Source of the DNA: Plectrocnemia conspersa
Taxonomy: Eukaryota; Arthropoda; Insecta; Trichoptera; Polycentropodidae
Reading direction: 5' to 3'
Assembly: GCA_009617715.1 (NCBI GenBank)
Contig: VTFK01000527.1
Location: forward strand, 62,001-126,000
DNA length: 64,000 bases
Every line of letters begins with the position of its first letter. The first letter of the stretch is position 1. Shown one piece after another: positions 1 to 12,790 of this stretch. The translations under genes and the position numbers were made by a program. The notes under the pieces were generated by a model. The model was not told the origin of the DNA and made no database searches. It saw only the letters and a program-made list of their open reading frames with translations.

Positions 1-2100
1 GTTTTATAGAATACGATACTATTCCTAATCGATTGGGCGGATCTTAAATTCATGTCTGATTTTTATTTAATATGTTATCAAATAATTAGAATAATTAGAG
101 TGACATTTTCGTTGACTTCTAATAATTAAAAAATATCTAAAACTCTTATTAATTATTTATATGTAAATTTATTTTAATTGTGATTAAAAAAATATATATT
201 TACAGCATTTATAAAGTTTCAATCTATAAAATGAGCAATTTCATTGTGTATTTAACTGTAACAATTGTACGGTTCAAAATACTCTATTTAGATAAATAAA
301 TTAGGACTATGGCCTTTAAATATTAATCAGCATTATTATCGAGGTTTTCGTTGCCTTTAATATTGTAGAGATTTATCAATTAGTTGTTCATTGATGCTTT
401 TATTCGATTATTATACATTTTGATAGTGGTTATAGCATATAATGAATATAAAGATATACTAATAATCGTTATACCATGTAACTTAAGCCTCTTATGAGTT
501 TATAATTTGAGCTAAGCCGCACCAAAGCCTCATAATCACACAAACGATCTTCAACGACTTTTAAAATGAGGTAGCCGCACAATATGAACACCACATAAGA
601 TGAGACACACACCATGAGCTCTGTCGGTGCTTAGGAATGTGTTTGAGGTATCCGTCAGCGAGCTGGGCTGTCAGCGGCGATTATGCAAATCAGATCTGTC
701 TTTAGCATGACAAAAGTCGTCTTTGTCGCGACAGGGCTACCTTGGACGATAACGTCATTGTTGTCCTCCTCTTTGACCCGAAGGATGCGCCATTGTCATC
801 CCCAAAAACCACCGAAAAGGACTCTTTTATTCAAAATTTACATAAAGCATAATAGTGAACAAGTGCCGCCCTTTGACGCTTTTAACCCGTTCACTGCCAC
901 CATGTGAGCACGACGATGTGCTGTATGATGGTGATTTATACTCTACAGGACCCCGTTGAATAGCTGATGCCCATACAAAATCGGTTTGTATTAATGTAGA
1001 ATCACGAAAGTCGTATTTTATGTGTGGATGTCGTTCGGTCAGGTGTCAAATTGTGACGGCGGGATGCGAAGAAGGTGAGTTAAATTAATTTTCTATGAAC
1101 TCGACGTCGGGATGAGTGATTTATGTCGCTGGAATAGTCTATGAATACACATTTTATAATATTGTCTAATAAAATAAACGATTGACTTATTGTTAAAAAA
1201 AGTTTGTAATGGGTTAAAAATAGTTTTGAAAACTTTATTATTTTATATGGTTTACGACATTAAGAAAGCAAGATTACGAGCACTGTTCCAGGCACACACA
1301 CATATCATATATGTTGAACAACAAGATTATAGAGTATAGTTTATTGGTTTTAGGATCGGAAGCGTCAAGATATAAATCCGAACGCGTATCTCGTTATACC
1401 ACCATAACCAGTCATTAAAGATATGCAAACATCTTTTGTTAATCTTTGGCATTATTTTTGTATACCTTTTGCAAATAATAACAGTCAATAATCAACAATG
1501 ATTTATAGCGATCGATTTTAATCTAAGCGAGACTTGACTATACACCTTAGTCCAACGGTTATGAAAAAATATAAGTTTTTCTTATTATTTTAGATCGATG
1601 TTTGCAAAGTTTTAAGTTTGTTATTTATTAAAATTAAAAATCTATTATTTTTATGATATTTTGTTAAAAAATCACAAAAAATGGATTTATATGTACTTTC
1701 AATAAAATTTAGGTTTTATTTCGACAGCTAAAAATCTTTTTTATGTGCTTGTCTAAATTTTTAATTCTCAGATCATTTATATTTCTTTAGATGAATAATA
1801 GATTTTAAAGATCTAATTAAAATTTATTCTTATAAGCAAGTGTGAAAATATAGTCTTACTTTTATTAAAACACAAAGTCTAGAAAAACTCATTAGTAGCA
1901 TTAACCAAATATATTAAACCTAAATATTAAAATTAGGAGAATATATATTTACATTTTAATTAGATATGTTCTAAATATTTTTTAAAAACTGATATACAAT
2001 ACGTAAAACCATGTTGCTGTTTTTTCATCTGTATTAATGCACATCTAGACTCTCCATTTTGATATTTAAAATAATAAGATGATTAATTTAATATTAATAA
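1..2100. other. Non-coding, no gene recognised
   Basis: AT-rich apart from a GC-richer patch at about 560-1090. That patch includes a 74-codon frame (683-907) without recognisable domains and a donor-like GAAG|GTGAGT at about 1073, but no exon can be supported. Confidence 0.6.
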
Positions 2101-2228
2101 AATGCAAAAATTGTTAAAAAATATTCTAACGGAAAATTACGATATGAGTGTTAGTCCTGGATGTGGGATATCCTTCTCAAATTACCCATCAGCTGACCGA
2201 GAAACTATACCAGTCTGACTCATTAGTA

Positions 2229-4155
2229 CAGTGATTCCCAAACTATGTGCCGCGATACACAAGTGTGCCGCGAGATTTTCAAAAAATATAAAAATTTAAA
2301 AAAAGTATCAGGAAAGTTACATTGAATTCGGTTTTATAAGACAATAGTCTGAAGCTGGTGACATTACGTTTTGTTTGATTTGCAACGCAAAGTTATCCAA
2401 TGAGTCTCTTGTCCCAAGAAAACTTAAGAGACATTTAGAATTGAATCATCAAGCATAAACCGCGAAGTTACTTTGAAAATTTAGAGGCTCAAAAAACCAG
2501 GCAATCAAAAAAGTTGACATCGTTCATCAATCATCCGGAAAAAGGACTCATTGCCAGTTACAAAGTTGCACATTTGCTCGCACAACATAAAAAAGCTTAC
2601 ACAACAGCCGAAAAAGTCATCGCCCCAGCACTGGCGATAGTTGTAGAAACCATGCTTGGAACTGAAGCTGCAGCTAAAGTCAAATCTGTTCCATTTTCTA
2701 ATAACACAATATCGCGGAAAATCGAAGACTTGTCAGCAGACTTGCAAAACCAAATTCGAGAGGATTTCGAAATATCTGACAAACTTTGGTCTCTTCAAGT
2801 GGATGAATCAACTGACTGATCAGTGGAAAAGCTCAAGTCTTCGCCTTTATTCGGTACATCAGAGAGAATAGATTTGTCAACGAATTTCTATTTTGCAAAG
2901 ATTTGAAAGTTACGACGAGAGGACAAGATATGTTTTAGTTAGTGGATGAAAACGTAGAGCTGTTCAAATTAAATTGGAATAACTGAGTGAGTATCTGCAC
3001 CGATGGATGCCCATCAATGTTGGGAAAAAAAAGAGGATTTGTAACTCTGGCACGTCAAAAAAATTCGAATATAATTGGTGTTCACTGTATGATTCATAGA
3101 GAAGCGCTCGTATCAAAGTCCATGCCTCAAGATATTCAAATTGTTTTGAATCACGTCGTCCAGGTTGTTAATTATATCAAGTCTCGACCACTTCAGTCCC
3201 GAATTTTCAGTCATCTATGCGATGCGATGGATTCCGAATACAAATGTCTGCTCTTCCATACGGAAGTTCGATGGCTGTCGAAAGGAAAAGTTTTGAAACG
3301 GCTTGTGCATCTCAGAGTTGAAGTTATTTCGTTTCTTGAGGTTGCAGAACACGGATTTGAATTTGATATTTATGACGTGATTTGGTGGTTGAAAGTTCAA
3401 TTTCTTTCGGATTTGTCTGCAAGGACCAGTTAAGAATATCATCACAACAACATCAAAATTGAAACTGTTGATGGAAAACGAGCAATGTGGGAGGCCAAGA
3501 TTTTGAAACAGGATTTCGATTGATTTCCAACCGTCAATGAATCCCAATCAGAGCTTAAAATTGTCCTACAAATTATCGCTTCTCTCACTGAACTGCAAAA
3601 AGCTCTCCAGCATTACTTTCCATCACTCTCACTCGATGAATATGAGTAGATAATAAATCCATTCGCAAACAATAAAGCAACCAATTCAACAAACGATGAG
3701 GAGGAGCAGCTGGTTGATTTGCGCAAGGATATTTTTTTGAAATCGAAATTTAACGAACTGAAGTTAGATGAATTTTGGTTTTCCTCACAGAAATCACATC
3801 CTTTGATAAGCTTAAGAGCAGTTAAAATCCTTTTACCATTTTCTTCGTCTTGGCTATGCGAGTTCGGATTTTCAGCATTGACTGAAATTCTGTCAAAAAA
3901 AAAGAGAAAGGCTACTGAGATGATGAAATGCGTACATGCTTATCAAATTTTGAACCACGATTCAAATTGATTTGCTCACGAAAGCAAGCACATTGATAAA
4001 CAATATCTTTCTGTGTTTTAAAAATTAATTAATATTGATAATAAGAGTTATTTTGAAAAATAAATTTGTTTCTGATTCAATTTTTTCGTCATTTCTTAGA
4101 AATTCATACATTGGTGTAAACAGGTGTGTGGGCCAAAAAAGTTTGGGAATCACTG
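2229..4155 (+). mobile_element. hAT element (ZBED5/SCAND3-like transposase), complete ends, dead ORF
   Basis: The 1927-bp element has terminal inverted repeats CAGTGATTCCCAAACT / AGTTTGGGAATCACTG and an exact 8-bp target-site duplication CATTAGTA (2221-2228 and 4156-4163), the hallmark of hAT elements. Inside, in order: a BED zinc finger (about 2349-2457; CLIC then HLELNH), ASYKVAHLLAQHKK, LQVDESTD (to 2816), ISGKAQVFAFIRYI, CTDGCPSMLG and HCMIHREAL (2990-3110), VRWLSKGKVL (about 3267-3296) and the C-terminal dimerisation segment WLCEFGFSAL (about 3850-3880). A frameshift near 2457, a TGA at 2817-2819 and later stops disable it. It could only move if a transposase is supplied elsewhere. Confidence 0.96.
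2340..3970 (+). pseudogene. hAT transposase pseudogene
   Basis: Remains of one transposase gene spread over three frames: BED zinc finger (2349-2457), N-terminal helical region (2490-2816), catalytic core including CTDGCPSMLG and LFHTEVRWLSKG (2823-3433) and the hAT C-terminal dimerisation region (3719-3970). The order of motifs is that of ZBED5/SCAND3/FAM200-like proteins. At least one frameshift (near 2457), stops at 2817-2819 and 3430-3432 and further indels break it. There is no in-frame start codon that would give a complete protein. Confidence 0.93.
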
Positions 4156-4870
4156 CATTAGTACTTAGACACATTAAAAAATTGGGAAGGCTTGGATACA
4201 AGATGTATAAAATCCACACGAATTAGGCGAAGGAAGAGCATATAAATATTGAAGCTGAGTCGCCTTTTCTCGATCATTTGATAACCGGATAATATAAATG
4301 GGTATTGTACGACAACAATCATCGTAGAAAACAGTGGTTATTTAAAGATCAAATAGAAAAGCCTACCTCAAAACCAGGGCTTACTGTAAAAAAAATATTT
4401 TGTATGTATTATATGTTGGAATTTCAAATTGTGCATTACAAACCTCTTAAACTTGGCCTTAAGTCTTAAACATTAAACTTCAAATTTTTAAATAGCAAGC
4501 TTATATTGTTTTCAGTGAGATCGTTTGCACGATAAATAAATAAAAGGCCGTTACTGATTCGAATAGTTTTACTACACGACAATGCGCGTCACCAAGTGGT
4601 GAAATTGACTAGCGATAAAATCAAGGAACGTGCCTGGAAAGTTATATTAATACTTTTTCCAACTATTATTCATTTTGATCGATGCAACACTTCAAAGACT
4701 AAATAAAATTAAAATGCAAATGATGTGAAAGAGCTATCGAAATATTTCGAATCAAAGCCTTCAACATTTATGGTGATCGAATTTAAAAACTTACCATAAG
4801 GTGGGAGATATCTTAATTAAAAGTGTTTTTTTCCTTCATTAAAAACGACATTCATTTTAAAATTACCTAA

Positions 4871-7800
4871 TATATGATACATAAAACATTCTAAATACTG
4901 TCTTAACTAAAAATTCTGAGAAGTATGCCTTAGTTCAGATCCTATAACTCGTTAAATAATGTTTTTTGAACTTTACATTTAAATAAATTGAATTTTAACT
5001 ATATACTAAGCTAAAGCTCTTGAATTTAATATGTATTTCAATTATGTACAGTTTAAGAATAATAAAAAAATAATATTTAAGCTTTATAATCCAGAAACTA
5101 AAACATAAAACAACTGTTTTTATTTTATAACAATATAAATATTAAGCTTTTATTCAATATAGTGTTATTTTAATCCAAAGTAATTTCGTCTATAGCAACT
5201 TTGCTAAAACAAAATTTATAGCTGAATTCTGAACCCACTGCTTTGAGTTAATGGCATAATTGATACATAAGAAACAGCTTGTCTACGATAACCTTATAAT
5301 TACAGAAGGAGAATCTGTTTGCTTAGTGAGAAGCTACCTGGCGAACAACGAGGTCAACGGAAGCGTTACTCATGCCAGACGATTGCACTTCACTGCTATT
5401 AAACTGCTGCAGGATAGAAGAAGGATGGTGTTTATTCGAATTGTATATCACAATTAACACTCATCAATAACCGAGCTTTACATACAGAATTAACCGCCAG
5501 AGTAAACAAGTTCAAAGCAAACTGAATTGTGGGAATTCACAGCAGTGTGATTTATAGCGGCGCCAGGATGTGTGTAGTTTTGGGATAACTTAATTATTTT
5601 GCAACGCTTTCGAAGACGCTTCTTTACACCTTAGAGTTTTGTGTGAAGAGCAGGTGTGTGTTGGATACTTATAATTTTTTTTGTGGTTAAAAAAAAACAA
5701 ATACGTTTGGAGATATATTATCTAATCGTCCCACACATGAAGTTGTGATTCTGAAATTAAACTATTAAAAAGTTTCGGGAGGTCGAAGGCTTCCCGCGGA
5801 TGATTGATTAGAGAGCACAGTTTGAAAATATAGTTTGCTTACATATTCGTGGCAGATGTATTGTTATTTAAATATGTTATAATTACACTACAATTATATT
5901 AATAAAAGAAGTAAAAGTAATTAATATACATATGTACCAATATTATACACCGAATATTTTCTACTAAGTTAATATGAAAAACTGTTGCAGATTTATTCGA
6001 ATACTTTAGTTATTCATCTCACAAAATTATTAAACACAGAAATCACATGATCTTAAGGACCAATGGAAACTTTTGCACAATGAATGATTTTCATCAAAGA
6101 AAATTTGCCGCTCCTTATTTTTTTTTGTTGTAATGTCATTGAAACTGAAGTAAAATATTTAGGTATATGTAAGTATTGATTTACCGATAATAAATAAATA
6201 TTAATCTTAATCTGCCAAGCGATCAGCGAACTCATTACACATCACGCATCACACCACACATCGATCTCAGATCTTGATGTCTTACTACCGCCAAACTTTG
6301 ATAATTCGTTTACACGCACGGGGCAAACTCTCCTGAGCTCTTCTAAAATAAAAAATAAAATAAAATAAAAGGAACAAATCACTAAACCGAATCAATAACC
6401 CTCGACTCGTGGCACTAAATCAACAAAACGCAAAACGTTTATATTAACGTTAATATGATGTATTATCCTCCTATGAGCCGGACCCGGAGCGTCACGAATT
6501 AATTTACGGGTCAATGGTAAACGAGTATTTAAATCATGGTGATACAGTGCCGATGTCTAAAACTAATCGCACTTTTAGATTAGATGCAGGTGTGTGCTCT
6601 GTAACACTTCCACGATCGAATATTGAGGCCTGAACCCCCAAAAGAGTGACCCCGACGCACGATACTGCATTTTATTGCCAAAACTAGCAAAGTTACAGAT
6701 CTAAACTATACTAATAATCCATAAGTTAATTCAAGAAACCTTAGCGATTTACTGTCTATGGTTTTTAACTCATTTCCCTAAGCTTATTGCATGTAACCTG
6801 GCGTATTAAATATTTGCATCGCTGAGCTTTTATATGCTTCAAAAATAAAGCTCCTCAATTGTTGACATATAAATTATTTTTTCTGTACTGTAGTGTAATT
6901 CAAAAACTCTTTAAAGGCAGAATTAATTTATGTATTATTAAAATTTTATTAAATACTAAATAGATCATGAATAAAAAAATCAGTAACTAACTCTGTACTT
7001 TAATTCTGGATGGGAAATATCAATATAATACAAGTTTCGTTCTAACAAAAACAAAGATGACGTTGTTAAAAAAAAATATACATATACTAACATATTTTTT
7101 AATAAAATAAGCAAACAGCAATAATGTAAATTTAATTAATGGTGACCTTAATGACAAAATAGGTGAGAATTTCAGTATTGAATGTATGTCTAGTAAAAAT
7201 AAAAAAATAGTAGTAACCAACATTTTCCATAAGCTCCCATTGAAAAGAATACATAAATGGACATCTACACAGTTGACTGAATATATATGTTAAGCTTTAA
7301 AATATTAGCTATTTTTTTATTAATTACTTTAAAAGTATAAAGGATATAAAATAATATTGTCTAGTTTTCGGTTCAAATACCCCAGTGTGCGTCGCATCAA
7401 TATATAGGACTAAAATTAATTATATTTTCTGTGATGTGTGATTGATGTTAACGGCAACTTTGAAATTAAAATTTTACACTTTACGTTTATCTTATTGGAT
7501 ATTAACACAAACATCATCACTGTTTTACTTTTCCATATATAGTTATTGTTTTAAATTTTATACATGTAAACAGTTAAACAGTAATATGTAACTAAGAGAC
7601 AAAATTGCAGCACTTAAGATTATTATTATTGTGAGGTTCTAGATTAAGGCATTTCCCATAAGATGTTCAATAATTATATTCTAAAATGCAAAGGGTTAAT
7701 CTGACCCTAGTTTTTCATTGTTAATAAACAATTCATATATCAAACGCTGCTTCAGCGAAGAGTCTACAAAAGAGGATTAGAGTTTACGGACAGGTTATTT

Positions 7801-8135
7801 TGTTTTTTATCAACATTGAAATAAAATAATGTGCACAAAAAATAGTTGATCATGTTTGGGTCTATTGTAAATCAAGTTCGGATTTGACAATAATTAATCC
7901 CGCCGGCATGCCCTTATTGTCAGTTTTATGCTAAAGGGTCTAACATCGTTTTTTAATTCGCTCCAAGGCACCCACGACATGATTTTTAGTGACTGTGTTA
8001 CTGTTAACCTTCGAATGGTGCATAACCAAATTTATGGACGCTGATTCTCAATTTTATTTGATTTCTTAAATAAATGCATTCAGGGCCAGAATTGGTATTA
8101 ATGCAGAGTTAAATTAAACTCATTGAAAATTAGTG
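4871..8135. other. Non-coding, no gene recognised
   Basis: AT-rich. A GC-richer patch at 5220-5660 contains a 65-codon frame without similarity that I can name. (AAAAT)n-like microsatellite occurs around 6345-6371, and an AAAGGGTTAA motif at 7690-7699. Confidence 0.6.
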
Positions 8136-8137
8136 TA

Positions 8138-9131
8138 CAGGCGGCCCTCGACTTTCGAACGTTCGACTTTCGCACAATTCGCTATTTCGTACATTTAAAA
8201 AAAAAAATTTTTTTTTTAAAAAACGTTCTGTTAGCGGTGAATCTTTTGCTTCAATCATACGTTCGTATGATACAAACAGGTCTACGATATGTTCAATTTT
8301 GCAAAATAAAAATATAATTAAAGAATACGTTAAAAATTGTGGAAAATAAAGATATATTTTCACAATCTATAATGATATGTTTCCAAACACAGCAAAAAAA
8401 AAACATGGATGAAATGGAAAATCTTTGTCATCGTAGATCGATGACCAACATCAAAAATATGTCCCTCTGAGTATTACAATTATTCAAGCAAAGCACTTAG
8501 TTTGCACAAAGATTGGAAGGATAGATTAAAAAAATATTTTAACACGGTTTTTCAAGCAAGTAACGGTTGGTTTTACAATTTTAAAATGAGGTATTCTTTT
8601 CATAATTATAATTTTACTGGAGAATCGGCTGATGCGGATAATGATGATGCAAAAGAATTTATTTCCTGAGTATCCAAAATTATTAAAGATGTAGAATATT
8701 CCTCTAGCCAAATATTTAATGTAGATGAGACGGGTTTATTTTGGAAAACTCTTTAACAATGAAAAATATGAATCAAGCCTTCACGCACCTTGACAAATTT
8801 CTAAATATTATGGAAGATTGTGATCCCAATGGAGAACGCATATCTCAAGTGCGTGGGGCGATCAATAAAAACATAGCATGTTATAAAATACTATACGAAG
8901 AAAAGAAAAAGAATAGTGGAAAACAGTTAACTCTAGATAACTTTTCAAAGAAAACACCAGCAAACCCCACATGTTTCTTAAACGCCTCTTAAACATCTTA
9001 TATTTACTTGATAAATAAATATTTTAAAATACACACAATTTCAATTTTTTTTACTTCCCTCGACTTTCGAACATTCAACGTTCGCACACATTTTCAGGAA
9101 CCAATTATGTGCGAAAGTCGAGGGCCGCCTG
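8138..9131 (+). mobile_element. Tigger/pogo-type DNA transposon, internally deleted
   Basis: 994 bp with perfect 20-bp terminal inverted repeats (CAGGCGGCCCTCGACTTTCG, complement at the right end) flanked by TA on both sides (8136-8137, 9132-9133), the target site of Tc1/mariner-superfamily elements. The interior keeps the CENP-B/DDE start of a Tigger transposase: VPLSITIIQAK, then SSSQIFNVDETGLFWK (about 8703-8748, with the first catalytic Asp). It jumps directly to the C-terminal part (8750-8990, EEKKKNSGKQLTLDNF). Most of the catalytic domain is therefore deleted. Frameshifts are also present near 8570 and 8668. It is a non-autonomous derivative. Confidence 0.93.
8440..8992 (+). pseudogene. 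Tigger transposase remnant
   Basis: Two fused pieces of a pogo/Tigger transposase. The first spans the DNA-binding region end and the block IFNVDETGLFWK; the second is the extreme C-terminus, which in this family ends with a stretch like KKRQTTLDNFFKK, here KQLTLDNFSKK. The central DDE catalytic part is missing, apparently by internal deletion right after LFWKTL (near 8752). Stops and frame changes occur in the first piece. Confidence 0.88.
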
Positions 9132-10574
9132 TATATTGTAATTACACTGTACTAGATATCGGTACCTCACTGTCGTGAGGTATCGAAGCTAGCGAGTGTG
9201 CGAATCCCGGACCCTCAACTTTTTGGGCTTAAATATTATTTTTGCTTCGTTCTGTTTTTTTTTAATATATTTTTAAGCTTAATGGTTGAAATAAGACATT
9301 ATTATTTAGGATTTTCAATTATAGTAAAAATGGTTCAATCTATAAAAATCTACTTAACATTTTAAATTCATTTGAAAATAGGTTTACATCTTAGCTTAAC
9401 ATTTCCAGAAGAAAACATTTTATATTATGTGAAGTTAGATTTGAAAATTAGATATTTAAATTGTATATCATTTAATATTAGGTTTAAAACTTAGCTAAAT
9501 AACAATTAAACAATTGAAATTTTAATATAGCAAAGCTCACGGAACTGAAAAAATATTTCTTTATACTTCAAATTTATTACATTGAATGTAAAGAAGATGA
9601 TTTTTATTTTATTGTTAATTATAATATTACTACAGCATCAAAATAACCTCTTATAAAATTTACAGATCGTTTTTTGTCCACTTTTTAACGAGTGCATTAA
9701 ATCAGAAGCAATGATAATTTTTATGTATTATAAAAGGAAAAACTCACTTTCGGCCTCGGAGTCCATCGACGGGAATTCAAAATTTGAAGATTTCATCACG
9801 AAGATTGTTTTTTGATGGTTTATCTAGGTTAATCAATGTATTCTTATATTCCTCACACACACTATGTATATATTTCATTATCATAGTTATAACATACCTA
9901 GTTAATTTGCAATCCGAATATTTATGTTCAATCAAATCGACCAACGCAGATGCCAAAATAATGAAAATTATTATTAACAACTGTTGTCACGTTACTGTCG
10001 GCCATTTTGTTTTATATTTGAATGCTTATTTTTCATTGGTCGAAACAACGGAATGCATTACCGGTGCCTCGGAATGGAGCAAATTCAAATTTTATTTTTA
10101 TTAATTATAATAAAAAAAAATATTTCCTTTGTTTACGTGTAATAATATACACCGTTAATACAAATAGACACGATTTAAAGTGTAGATAATTAAACGAAGA
10201 ATGGAAGCGGCTTAGAAAAATTATATTATAGATAACTATTTTGCACTTTTTTGTCACATCAATGTTATGAAAAATCCAGCCGTCAAAAATATGCGATAGA
10301 TAATGTGATACATATACGTTTTGGATTGTTTATGTCGTGTCTCTGCGTCTTTAAATATAAAAATCATTATAAAGATCAAGTAAAACTTTTAGCAATCAAA
10401 GTGACTGCTTCGTGGAAGCCGTTTAAAAAGCAAATTTAACTAAATTGATAATGGGGTCACATACAGTATATTCACACCACAATGTAAGAGAGATCTCGTG
10501 ACCTAATAATTGCGTTATTAATATCAAATATTACTATATAACAGACAAATAACATTAATAATATTATTTGAGAA

Positions 10575-10733
10575 TCACTGTTTAACTCCGGGCGTCACGG
10601 CATGAGACAGTCGGATGCTGTGCGTCTCTGGGCAACGGCAGCAGCAGATATCTCCGGATAAGTAATTCGGGGTGTAACGCGCACGGATGAACAATCTTAC
10701 AAACGACATGTGACGATTCGTCTGAAACGCCAT
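10575..10733 (-). other. Small ORF with strong start context in a CpG-rich patch, unproven
   Basis: On the minus strand GCCGCCATGG gives an ideal start context followed by 52 codons (MAFQTNRHMSF...) to TGA at 10577-10575. A donor-like TTT|GTAAGA occurs after codon 11, so it might instead be the first coding exon of a gene. The region 10575-10860 is clearly richer in CpG than its surroundings, as promoters and first exons in AT-rich insect genomes often are. No family is recognised, and chance or an old repeat is equally possible. Confidence 0.2.
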
Positions 10734-12384
10734 GGCGGCGTGACCGGCGGCCACTTTGACTCTTTTTTAACTCTGCTTCTTACTGTGGACTTCTTCGAAG
10801 CGAATCACGCGGATCGGTGAACGGGTTGCATAACAAACATGAAGGCGAGCGCCTGTTCTAATTATTGTGGTATCATAATATTGTTTCAAGTCAATGTAAT
10901 ACAGGAAAAAACCGAATCAAAATCACTATAATGACAACATTTGCACATTTAAATCGGATTTTATTACTTAAAATATAAATTCAATCTTCTTCTATATCTA
11001 TAACTATAACAAGAATATAGTAAATATTATTATTTTATAAATTTTCTTGCACTTATATAAGTGAAGTTGTATCTAGTGATGTTCAGTCATTTAAAATCAT
11101 ACATATACTAGGTACAAGTCACATTTATTTAAAATATTTAAAGCAAAATTAATAGTAGAATTGAGCACAAAAAAAATTAGAATCAGCAAATTAACAATAT
11201 TAAAAATTAAAGGCAATTGAATATTGGTATTGGACTTTAATCGAGAGATTTGGTCCAGTTATTTTGTATTACTATTAAAACAGTTTAATAATATCATAAC
11301 TGATTTATAGCAAATCAACATCATTTACAAAATGTGATTCTGTTGATATGCTATTTTTTGTGCACATATTTGTGTTCATCCGATTAGCTATATTAAGATT
11401 GAATTACATTTTTTTTTATCAGAAATAAGTATTGAATTTTATTGTAATTATATTTTATTATTACCGTTTTTTTATGTTACTAAGAAATAGATGTTTACAA
11501 TCTCTTTTTACACATGTGAGTATATTACCCATTCTTTTCATATTGTCCGTTATCATCTGGCGGATCGCTCATAAATTTTATGATAGTCCACCTTGTTTGG
11601 GCCGAGAAGAAATAACGAATAAATTATCACCTTATTATATATAAATATATGAGGTGTACAATTTTATTGTACACCAATTTGGTAGAAAAACGCGTTAAAA
11701 CCCATAAATTACCCCATCAAATGGCCCTAAAATGTGGTAAACATATAATTATAACAATTTAATAATTTATTAATTTTTGATACGACATAAAATTATGGCA
11801 GATAATTTTCAACCTGCTTATTTAGCTCATTGCCTTTGAAAGTGTTCACGGTTAATCACCAGCCTCCGGGTGTGTATGTACAGGTTGCTCTTGTTTTTTT
11901 ATTTATTTTTTACATGGTAGTAATTCGAGCCTAAACGGTCGAAAATTATTTTTTAAATTCTGCACACGACTAAGCCGTTGCCGTAACAGCTTGTGATATA
12001 TTGGACGGGAGTGTGAATTTAATATATTAAAAATAATTTTATGAGGTTTAATACGATGCTGTCATGTTAGAGCGGAGTTAAAGCGCCATATATCACGCTA
12101 AGTAGTATTAGGGTCCTCCAGAAGCAGAGTGACCTAAATGCAAAATCACCGAATTAATAAATAAAATATTAATATTAAAAATAATTTGCTACTATAAACA
12201 TAATTTTAAATATATATTTACAATTGTATTTTATAGAATATTAATATAATTAATTAATTATTAGATACATTTCCAAAAAAAAAAAAATTGTTTTATTTAC
12301 TTAAATTATTCATCACTACAATTTTTTAGCTCAGTTCCGTTTTCTTATAAAACTATTATTATTATAGTATTTATTATTTTTTTT

Positions 12385-12790
12385 AAATTAAATTAAGACC
12401 ATTCTAACCTAACACGTTATCCCAATGCGCCACGATGGACAAAAACAATACACAATTAACAATAAAATATAATACAATTAAGATAAAAAAAATCATTGGT
12501 TACAACTTATTATAACCTAAACATATTTTTCCTCGTGCACTTGTCAATTCCCTATGCGATCCTAGAGCCGATAATAATCCTATTGAGATTATTATGATCC
12601 CGATTTTGAAAGCGAAGGGACCTCGGAGCCCTGGGGCCTTGTGCGCGTGGGCCCCGGCACCTGCCCGTCCGCCAGGTAATCTGATACCGGTCCCAAAACA
12701 CACTTCATCATCATCACATTTATTGATATTTAACAACGGCACTTCAAGGCGTGATGATAGTAATTAAATTCTCCGACGGCGGCGGCGTGG
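12385..12790 (-). repeat. Dispersed repeat copy 1 (GC-rich body, AT-rich tail)
   Basis: A GC-rich block (about 12600-12690) is followed on the minus strand by AT-rich DNA and a segment (12390-12480) that resembles 14675-14770: both share cattcta-ccta, gtta-cc and aacaatacaca in the same order. This suggests a retroposon-like 3' end inserted twice. The 80-codon frame in it (12500-12742) has a compositionally odd GC-rich centre and is not treated as a gene. Confidence 0.4.

Larger units (their letters stand above)
2120..4870 (+). mobile_element. Decayed mariner element interrupted by a hAT insertion
   Basis: Mariner transposase sequence flanks the hAT element: an N-terminal piece before 2228 (ITHQLTEKLYQSDSLV) and the remainder from 4164. 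Removing the hAT and one target-site copy joins them in frame as SLVLRHIKKLGRLGY, the helix-turn-helix region before the usual WVPHEL. Further on are LLHDNARHQVVK (about 4567-4604), carrying a catalytic Asp, and YFESKPSTF near the C-terminus. Several in-frame stops (for example at 4225) and frameshifts show it is dead. The right end is probably CCTAA at 4866-4870 next to TA; the left terminus was not located. Confidence 0.85.

Noticed and set aside
683..907. 74-codon plus-strand frame in a GC-richer patch
   Set aside because: No recognisable domain, no strong start context and no supporting splice structure apart from a donor-like site 160 bp further on.
9140..9240. tRNA-like or SINE-like promoter (GTGCGAATCCC resembling a B box)
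   Set aside because: One mismatch to the B box, no convincing A box at the right distance, and no cloverleaf could be drawn.
12500..12742. 80-codon minus-strand frame with GC-rich centre
   Set aside because: Sits within a dispersed repeat-like block, shows no domain, and its length is explained by GC-rich sequence poor in stops.
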